In this document: piece after piece, positions 58,560-64,000 of the stretch | Layout of the letters: every line of letters starts with the position of its first letter | How positions within the stretch are numbered: position 1 is the first letter of the stretch | Source of the DNA: Streptomyces caniscabiei | Lineage (GTDB): Bacteria; Actinomycetota; Actinomycetes; Streptomycetales; Streptomycetaceae | Reading direction: 5' to 3' | Length of the DNA stretch: 64,000 bases | Assembly: GCF_014930365.1 (NCBI RefSeq) | Contig: NZ_JABXWI010000002.1 | Coordinates: 729,841-793,840 of the forward strand | Translations under genes and position numbers: made by a program | The notes under the pieces: generated by a model | What the model saw: only the letters and a program-made list of their open reading frames with translations | Database searches by the model: none | Told to the model about the DNA's origin: nothing

Positions 58560-59385
58560 ATGTCTCCTCCACCGCGGCCGAGACGATCGTGGTGACCGCC
58601 TTGAAGGTGCGGATTCCCTCGTACATGGTCGGGCTGGTGTACGCGACCTTGCGTTCACCGGTACGGACCACTCCGGGCACCACGGTCGCGGCCATCGCCA
58701 GGTGCTCGGCGTCGAACTCCAGCGCCACGGTGAAGGGGCCGCCCCTGACCGGTGCGTGCCGTACGGCGAGAGCCGCGGCCTCCTTCGCCGCCGCGCGGAT
58801 GTCGGCGGCCGTTCTGGCCGGGGTGCGGCACACCGCCGCATACCGCGAGACATGGTCCTTGACCGCGACTTTGAGCGCCTCGGGCGCATAGCCCAGGGCG
58901 TCCTCGCACGCCACGTCGTCGCCGGTCACCAGCACCACCGGTACCCCGTACTCGGCCACGACATGCGAGTTGAGCAGCCCTTCGCTCGCCCGCTCGTCGT
59001 TCACCCACACCCCGGTGATCGAGTTCGCCAGGTAGGTGTGGGCGAGGACGCCCTCCATCCCGGCGCCCGCGTGGTAGCCGACGAACGCGATGCCGTCCAC
59101 GTCCCCGTGCTGGACGCCCTCCACCATGGACAGCGCCTTGTGCCGCCCGGTCAGCATCTGCGCGCGCTCGTCCAGCTCCTCCAGCAGCAGGTTGCGCATG
59201 GTCCAGTGCGCCTCGTTGATCAGCACCTCGTCGGCCCCGCCGTCGAGGAACCCGAGCACGGCGGCGTTCACGTCCGAGGTGAACATCGAGCGGCACCGCT
59301 CCCACTGCGGTGTCCCCGGCAGGACGTCGGCCGGCCAGGTGACACCGGTGGCGCCCTCCATGTCGGCGCTGATGAGGATCTTCAT
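58552..59385 (-). CDS. M55 D-aminopeptidase
   Basis: 277 residues. KILISADMEGATGVTWPAD at the N-terminus and the HEMDAAL-like INEAHWTMRN, HALSMVEGVQHGDVDGIAF-type segments identify the M55 family (DppA), a zinc enzyme specific for D-amino-acid peptides. In Bacillus DppA processes D-Ala-D-Ala from the cell wall. It is the first gene of a four-peptidase operon. A promoter candidate (TTCGAC-17-TATGAA) and inverted repeat lie just upstream. Confidence 0.87.
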   Translation of the reverse strand: MKILISADMEGATGVTWPADVLPGTPQWERCRSMFTSDVNAAVLGFLDGGADEVLINEAHWTMRNLLLEELDERAQMLTGRHKALSMVEGVQHGDVDGIAFVGYHAGAGMEGVLAHTYLANSITGVWVNDERASEGLLNSHVVAEYGVPVVLVTGDDVACEDALGYAPEALKVAVKDHVSRYAAVCRTPARTAADIRAAAKEAAALAVRHAPVRGGPFTVALEFDAEHLAMAATVVPGVVRTGERKVAYTSPTMYEGIRTFKAVTTIVSAAVEETYG

Positions 59386-59416
59386 GCTGCTTCACGTTAC
59401 GCGGCGGCGCGGGAAC

Positions 59417-59463
59417 TTCATACGAGCCGGAGAAGGAGGGTCGAACCCACTTTTCTCGGGCTC
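59417..59463 (-). promoter_or_regulatory. promoter with overlapping inverted repeat, dppA operon
   Basis: On the minus strand TTCGAC (59440-59445) and TATGAA (59417-59422) are 17 bases apart. The inverted repeat GAGCCGGAGAA/TTCTCGGGCTC (59424-59434 and 59453-59463, one mismatch) covers the spacer and -35 region. The centre GGGTTCGACCC resembles a tRNA T-arm, but no tRNA can be folded. A repressor site or transcript hairpin is possible. Confidence 0.4.
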
Positions 59464-59566
59464 CGAGCAGATCCGACGCGCTGCACGCCTCGTCCACCGA
59501 GCCCCGCGACCGCGCCGACGGCGTCGTCCCACCCGTCGACGCCACCGCCCCGCGCCCACGGGCGTG

Positions 59567-60901
59567 CTAACGCACCAGACAGGGGCGCTTGTTGTCGAAC
59601 TTCCAGCCGGGGCTGAGGTATTGCATGGTGACGGCGTCGTCGCGGGCCCCGAGCGCCTTCTGCCGGTAGAGCTCGTGGGCCGCGAGGAGCCGGTCCATGT
59701 CGAGTCGGACGCCCAGGCCCGGGGCGTCCGGGACCGCGATCTCGCCGCCGACGATGCGCGGCGGGGTGGTGGTGAGCCGTTCCGTGCCCTCCTGCCAGAT
59801 CCAGTGCGTGTCCAGGGCGTTGTACTCGCCCGGGGCCGCGGCACCGCAGTGGACGACCATCGCCAGGGAGATGTCGAAGTGGTTGTTGGAGTGACAACCC
59901 CAGGTCAGCCCCATCGCGTTGCACAACTGCGCCACCCGCACCGAGCCCTGCATGGTCCAGAAGTGGGGGTCGGCCAACGGGATGGAGACCGACTGCAGGG
60001 CCAGGGCGTGGGTCAGCTGGCGCCAGTCCGTGGCGATCATGTTGGTCGCGGTGGGCAGCCCGGTGGCGCGGCGGAACTCGGCGAGGATCTCCCGCCCGGA
60101 GTAACCGCCCTCGGCCCCGCACGGGTCCTCGGCGTACGCGAGCGTGTCGCCCAGCGGACGGCACAGCTCGATCGCCTCGGCCAGGGACCATGCGCCGTTC
60201 GGGTCGAGCGTGATGCGGGCTTCGGGGAAGCGGCTCTTTAGGGCACGGACGGCCTTGACCTCCTCCGCACCCTCCAGGACCCCTCCCTTGAGCTTGAAGT
60301 CCTTGAAGCCGTACAGGTCGTGGGCCGCCTCCGCCTGCCGGACGATCGCCTCCGGCGTGAGGGCCTCCTCGCGCCGGATCCGGTACCACTCCACCGGGGA
60401 GTCGGGTTCGCGGACGTACTCCAGATCGGTGCGGTCCGGGTCGCCGACGTAGAAGAGGTAGCCCAACACCCTTACCGAATCACGCTGTCGGCCGTCACCG
60501 AGCAGCGCCGCCACCGGCACGTCGAGGTGCTGCCCGAGAAGGTCGAGCAGCGCCGACTCGACGGCGGTGACCGCGTGGACGGTGGTCCGCAGGTCGAAGG
60601 TCTGCGCGCCACGCCCGCCCCGGTCGCGGTCGGCGAACCGGTCGCCGATCTCGCGCAGCACCCGCTTGTAGTCGCCCACCCCGGCCCCGACGACCAGCGA
60701 TGCGGAGTCCCGCAGTGTCCGCGTGATCTGCTCCCCGCCGGGCACCTCCCCCAGTCCCGTACGGCCCTCGGAGTCGGTGAGGACGACGATGTTGCGGGTG
60801 AAGTAGGGGCCGTGGGCGCCGGAGAGATTCAGCTCCATGCTGTCCCGGCCGGCGACGGGGTACACGGCGAACCCCGTGACGGTCGGCTGTCCGATGCTCA
60901 T
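59567..60901 (-). CDS. gudD: glucarate dehydratase
   Basis: 444 residues of the enolase superfamily. KDFKLKGGV (KxK base) near residue 205, ITLDPNGAW and YAEDPCG (metal Asp and Glu), TNMIATDW, and [12 protein letters not shown] are glucarate dehydratase motifs. The enzyme dehydrates D-glucarate to 5-keto-4-deoxyglucarate. It is the last gene of the operon begun by the KDG-dehydratase-family gene and GntP permease; gaps of 31 and 71 bases fit co-transcription. Confidence 0.9.
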   Translation of the reverse strand: MSIGQPTVTGFAVYPVAGRDSMELNLSGAHGPYFTRNIVVLTDSEGRTGLGEVPGGEQITRTLRDSASLVVGAGVGDYKRVLREIGDRFADRDRGGRGAQTFDLRTTVHAVTAVESALLDLLGQHLDVPVAALLGDGRQRDSVRVLGYLFYVGDPDRTDLEYVREPDSPVEWYRIRREEALTPEAIVRQAEAAHDLYGFKDFKLKGGVLEGAEEVKAVRALKSRFPEARITLDPNGAWSLAEAIELCRPLGDTLAYAEDPCGAEGGYSGREILAEFRRATGLPTATNMIATDWRQLTHALALQSVSIPLADPHFWTMQGSVRVAQLCNAMGLTWGCHSNNHFDISLAMVVHCGAAAPGEYNALDTHWIWQEGTERLTTTPPRIVGGEIAVPDAPGLGVRLDMDRLLAAHELYRQKALGARDDAVTMQYLSPGWKFDNKRPCLVR

Positions 60902-60932
60902 CTGGTGCCTTTCTGCGGTGAGGTGGCGGTTC

Positions 60933-62270
60933 TCAGAGACTGAGCGCGTCGAGGATCTGTTCGGCTATCAGGACACCGCCCAGACCGAGGATCGCGAGGA
61001 CCGTGGTGTAGCTCGTACGGACCTTGATCGCTTCGATGACGGAGAGGTTGAAGTACTCCTTGAACAACCAGAATCCCGGGTCGTTGACGTGGGAGAAGGC
61101 GATGGAGCCACAGGCGACGGCGAGCACCATCACCTCCGGGTGGACCCCGCTGCCCGCGAGCAGCGGCAGCACCACGCCCGACGCGGTGACGACGGCGACG
61201 GTCGCCGAGCCGAGCGCGATACGGAGGATGACGGCGACGAGCCAGGCCAGGATGATCGGCGAGATGGACCAACCGTCGGTGGCGTCCTTGATGTAGTCGG
61301 AGATCCCGCCCTCGACGAGGACGTTCTTGAACGCCCCGCCCGCGCCGATCACCAGCAGGATCATCGCCATCGCCTTGGCCGCCGAGGAACAGGAGGCGCC
61401 GACCTCCTCCAGGCTGCGGCCGATCCGCGGTCCGAAGGCCCAGACCGCCAGGCACAGGGTGAGCAGCAGGGCGATGGGCGCCGAGCCGATGAAGGCGACG
61501 AAGTGCAGCAACCCGTTCTCGCCGGAGGTGGCCATGTCGGTCACGGCGGCGGCCACGATGAGCGCCACCGGGAACAGCGCCACGAACAGCGACCAGCCCA
61601 GGCCTGGCATCTCCTCGTCCGTGAACTCGCGCTCGGTGACCAGCCCTTGGGGTATGGAGGGCGTCATCGCCTTGATGAACGGCAGGCGCGGCCAGAGCAG
61701 GGCGATGAACGCGCCCGCCGGGACCGCGATGAACAGGCCGTAGAGCAGGGTCAGTCCGACGGAGGCGTCGAACGTCGCGGCCACGGCGGTGGGGCCGGGG
61801 TGCGGCGGCAGGAAGCTGTGCATCGTCGACAGCGTGATGGACATGGGCAGACCGACCCACAGCAGCGGCGCCCCGGTGACCCTGACCAGGGTGAACGCGA
61901 TCGGCACGATGATGATGAACGCGACCTCGTAGAACATGGTCACGCCGATCAGCATCGCGGTGACCACCATCGCCACCTGCACCCAGCGCGGCCCGAAGGC
62001 GTCGAGAAGCTTCCCGGCGATGCGTTGGGCGGCGCCGGAGTCGCCCATGACCCGGCCGACCATCGCACCGAGCCCGATGGTGAGCATGGTGTCGCCGATC
62101 TGGCCCCCGATGCCCTCCGAGAGGACGTCCGGGATGGTCGCCACCGGAATTCCCTGGACCAGCGCGACACCGACCGCCACGAGCAGCAGGGCCGCGAAGC
62201 CGTTCAGTCTCAGCCTGGTCATGAGCAGCAACAGGACCAGAACACTGACGCCGACCACGAGAAGAGGCAT
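60933..62270 (-). CDS. GntP-family gluconate/glucarate permease
   Basis: 445 residues with about twelve helices. Conserved [39 protein letters not shown], and [20 protein letters not shown] are GntP hallmarks. These symporters import gluconate and related aldonic or aldaric acids. Between the dehydratase genes, D-glucarate or galactarate is the expected substrate. The gene ends 31 bases before gudD starts. Confidence 0.88.
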   Translation of the reverse strand: MPLLVVGVSVLVLLLLMTRLRLNGFAALLLVAVGVALVQGIPVATIPDVLSEGIGGQIGDTMLTIGLGAMVGRVMGDSGAAQRIAGKLLDAFGPRWVQVAMVVTAMLIGVTMFYEVAFIIIVPIAFTLVRVTGAPLLWVGLPMSITLSTMHSFLPPHPGPTAVAATFDASVGLTLLYGLFIAVPAGAFIALLWPRLPFIKAMTPSIPQGLVTEREFTDEEMPGLGWSLFVALFPVALIVAAAVTDMATSGENGLLHFVAFIGSAPIALLLTLCLAVWAFGPRIGRSLEEVGASCSSAAKAMAMILLVIGAGGAFKNVLVEGGISDYIKDATDGWSISPIILAWLVAVILRIALGSATVAVVTASGVVLPLLAGSGVHPEVMVLAVACGSIAFSHVNDPGFWLFKEYFNLSVIEAIKVRTSYTTVLAILGLGGVLIAEQILDALSL

Positions 62271-62341
62271 GGCAGTTCTCCTTTGAACTGTCGAGCGAGG
62301 GGGGAGGGGCGTGAAGTTCTGGGCGTGACGGGCGCCCGGGC

Positions 62342-63310
62342 TCAGACGGGTCGTCGTACGGCGCCGACCAGGCTCAGTCCGTGGTCCAACACCTTCTCCA
62401 GGTCGGCGAGGTCGGCGGCGGACGGGTCGGTGAGCGGGGCGCGCACCGGACCGACCGGGAGGCCGCGGAGCCGGGCGGCGGCCTTGACCAGGGAGACGGC
62501 GTAGCCGGGCACCCGGTCGCGCAGTTCCACGAGGGGGACGTAGAACTCGCGCAGGAGCGTGTTCACGAAGGTGTCGTCGCCGTCCTTGAGCGCGGTGAAG
62601 AAGGCGTTCGCGATCTCGGGTGCGAAGGCGTGGACGGCGGAGGAGTAGGCGGGGACGCCGACGGTGGCGTAGGCGCGGGCCTGGATCTCGGCGGTGGAGG
62701 CGCCGTTGAAGAAGAGGAAGCCGTCGGGGGCGGCGAGAGTGAGACGCTGCAGGCGGTCGAGGTCGCTGTGGCCGTCCTTCAGGCCGACGACGTTCGGAAT
62801 GTCGGCGATCCGCTTCAACGACTCGGCGGTGAAGGCGACCTGGCCGCGCTGGTAGGCGATGAGGGGCAGCGGGGTCCGGGCCGCGATGTGCTCCAGCTGT
62901 GCCACGAGCCCGTCCTGCGGGGCGGCGACGAGGTAGTGCGGCAGGACCAGGAGGGCGTCGGCGCCGGCCTCCTCCGCGATGCGGGCGAACCGGGCGGCCT
63001 GGGCCCAGCCGTAGCCGATGCCGGCGACCACGGGGAGGCGCCCGTCGGCGATCTCGACGGTGGCCTCCACGACCGCGTGGTACTCGTCCTCGTCGAGCGA
63101 GAAGAACTCGCCGGTGCCGCAGGCGGGGAAGACGGCGCCGGGGGCGGTGGCCAGCCGGTCGGCCAGGTACGCCCGGTAGGCGTCGAGGTCGAGACCGCCG
63201 TTCTCCCGGAAGCTCGTGAGAGGGAAGGAGAGCACACCGTCCGCCATGCCGTCCCGGAGCCGCTGCATCACACCGACTGGATCAGCGCTGTTCGTTGCCA
63301 TCAAATCCAT
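62342..63310 (-). CDS. kdgD: 5-dehydro-4-deoxyglucarate dehydratase
   Basis: 322 residues of the DapA/DHDPS-like aldolase family. The Schiff-base Lys is in NVVGLKDGHSD (near residue 180), the Tyr in LPLIAYQRGQVA, and FPACGTGEFFSLDEDEY at the N-terminus matches KdgD. It converts 5-keto-4-deoxyglucarate to 2-oxoglutarate semialdehyde and carbon dioxide, the step after GudD. ATG at 63310 has GGAG 5 bases upstream. It leads the glucarate operon, divergent from the IclR gene. Confidence 0.88.
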   Translation of the reverse strand: MDLMATNSADPVGVMQRLRDGMADGVLSFPLTSFRENGGLDLDAYRAYLADRLATAPGAVFPACGTGEFFSLDEDEYHAVVEATVEIADGRLPVVAGIGYGWAQAARFARIAEEAGADALLVLPHYLVAAPQDGLVAQLEHIAARTPLPLIAYQRGQVAFTAESLKRIADIPNVVGLKDGHSDLDRLQRLTLAAPDGFLFFNGASTAEIQARAYATVGVPAYSSAVHAFAPEIANAFFTALKDGDDTFVNTLLREFYVPLVELRDRVPGYAVSLVKAAARLRGLPVGPVRAPLTDPSAADLADLEKVLDHGLSLVGAVRRPV

Positions 63311-63323
63311 CCCCGCTCCATCC

Positions 63324-63352
63324 CTGTATACAGATGTTGTCTGCGTATGCAG
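63324..63352. promoter_or_regulatory. two related operator palindromes
   Basis: CTGTATACAG (63324-63333) and CTGCGTATGCAG (63341-63352), both followed by AT, lie 14-42 bases upstream of the kdgD ATG and 76-104 bases upstream of the IclR gene. They are good candidate sites for the divergent IclR regulator. Confidence 0.6.
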
Positions 63353-63415
63353 ATGGAGATTAGATGTGTGAACAGGGTCGGTCAATGGGTGTGCGGCCAC
63401 GAATCGGCGCGCACC

Positions 63416-63421
63416 TACGAT
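63416..63421 (+). promoter_or_regulatory. -10 box of a leaderless promoter
   Basis: TACGAT, 6 bases before the ATG at 63428, with no SD. Confidence 0.4.
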
Positions 63422-63427
63422 GAGCGC

Positions 63428-64000
63428 ATGCCGGAGAAGACAGGTGTCCGCGGGGTGAAGTCGGCGGCCAGAACCGTCGCGCTGCTGGAACTGCTCGCGG
63501 GACGAGGGGGGCAGCCCTCACGCCTGGATCAGCTCGCGGAGGACCTGGACGTGCCGCGCAGCAGCATGTACCAACTGCTGCAGACACTCGTCGACTGCGG
63601 CTGGGTCCGCACCGACGCCACCGGATCCCTCTACGGCATCGGCATCCGCGCCCTGCTCACCGGCACCAGCTACCTGGACGGCGACCACCACATCCGGGTC
63701 GTCCGTTCCTACCTCGACGAGGCGTCGGACGCCCTCGGCGAGACCATGCACATGGCCCGCCTCGACGGCCCGGACGTCGTCTACCTCGCCACCCGCGAGT
63801 CCCATGAGTACCTGCGCACCATAAGCCGCGTCGGCCGTCGCGTCCCCGCCCACGCCGGCGGACTCGGCAAGGCCCTGCTCGCCGAGCGCCCCGACGACGA
63901 ACTGCCGCTCCCGGACGGCCCGTTGACCGCCCTCACCGAGAACACGCACACCACCCGCGCGTCCCTCCACGCCGACCTGGCCCGGATCCGCGAACGTGGC
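63428..64000 (+). CDS. IclR-family regulator (partial)
   Basis: The first 191 residues are in the window and the frame stays open to its end. The winged HTH spans about residues 10-75 (VKSAARTVALLELLAGRGG, then VPRSSMYQLLQTLVDCGWV). The effector-binding GAF-like domain starts near residue 90 (ETMHMARLDGPDVVYLATRE, AHAGGLGKALLAERPDDEL). Its divergent position and the paired palindromes suggest that it controls the glucarate operon, with an aldarate or its product as effector. The message looks leaderless. Confidence 0.88.
   Translation, partial: MPEKTGVRGVKSAARTVALLELLAGRGGQPSRLDQLAEDLDVPRSSMYQLLQTLVDCGWVRTDATGSLYGIGIRALLTGTSYLDGDHHIRVVRSYLDEASDALGETMHMARLDGPDVVYLATRESHEYLRTISRVGRRVPAHAGGLGKALLAERPDDELPLPDGPLTALTENTHTTRASLHADLARIRERG

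Noticed and set aside
59424..59463. Possible tRNA gene
   Set aside because: Only a T-arm-like centre is visible. There is no 7-bp acceptor stem, anticodon arm or D-arm with proper spacing.

Overview
The window is high-GC actinobacterial chromosomal DNA and almost certainly comes from a Streptomyces. The evidence is the pervasive G/C third positions, frequent GTG starts with GTGA/ATGA overlaps, the gene families present (GAF-ANTAR and PAS-GAF regulators, DUF5753 regulator, SigB-type sigma factor, FemX, F420-dependent oxidoreductase) and a short intergenic repeat typical of the genus. From memory, the order NADH dehydrogenase - transketolase - LigD-type polymerase - gvpO-A-F-G-Y-Z-J-L-S-K resembles the gas vesicle region of S. 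coelicolor. I see no prophage, insertion sequence, CRISPR array, rRNA or complete tRNA.

Region 1 (1-15.8 kb) is mixed housekeeping and stress: two conserved hypotheticals behind a palindromic operator, a methyltransferase and a pterin dehydratase, HTH regulators, FemX, a stand-alone dnaK with an HspR-like operator, an OsmC peroxidase behind four tandem 14-bp repeats, a MoxR ATPase paired with an HExxH/VWA protein, a membrane phosphodiesterase, a resolvase-like protein, an MBL hydrolase and a DedA protein. Region 2 (15.8-30 kb) holds a second MBL hydrolase, an aminotransferase-fold protein with no lysine at all, a surface protein with a His/Pro repeat stalk, GAF-ANTAR and PAS-GAF proteins, a SigB-family sigma factor, a pyruvate oxidase-like enzyme, DUF2795 and CBS proteins, a DJ-1/PfpI protein and a large catalase gene split by a 38-bp hairpin insert. 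Many of these look like general stress functions, and two have SigB-type promoter candidates.

Region 3 (30-40.4 kb) has an ABC-F protein, an Fe(III)- or phosphonate-type ABC importer with a two-component system beside it, a PAP2-diacylglycerol kinase fusion, a methyltransferase and a tiny hydrophobic protein. Region 4 (40.4-50.1 kb) is the gas vesicle gene cluster on the minus strand, downstream of an NDH-2 / transketolase / LigD polymerase set in the same direction. Its GvpY and GvpZ carry strongly basic and strongly acidic tails.

Region 5 (50.2-64 kb) has an F420 oxidoreductase, small membrane proteins, a VOC protein, an arginase-fold protein with altered metal ligands, a GNAT, an operon of four peptidases (M55, M20, S9, S66), and a D-glucarate catabolic operon (dehydratase, GntP permease, KdgD-like aldolase-family dehydratase) controlled by a divergent IclR gene that runs off the window.

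Function calls rest on motifs and family recognition by eye. No database search was run.
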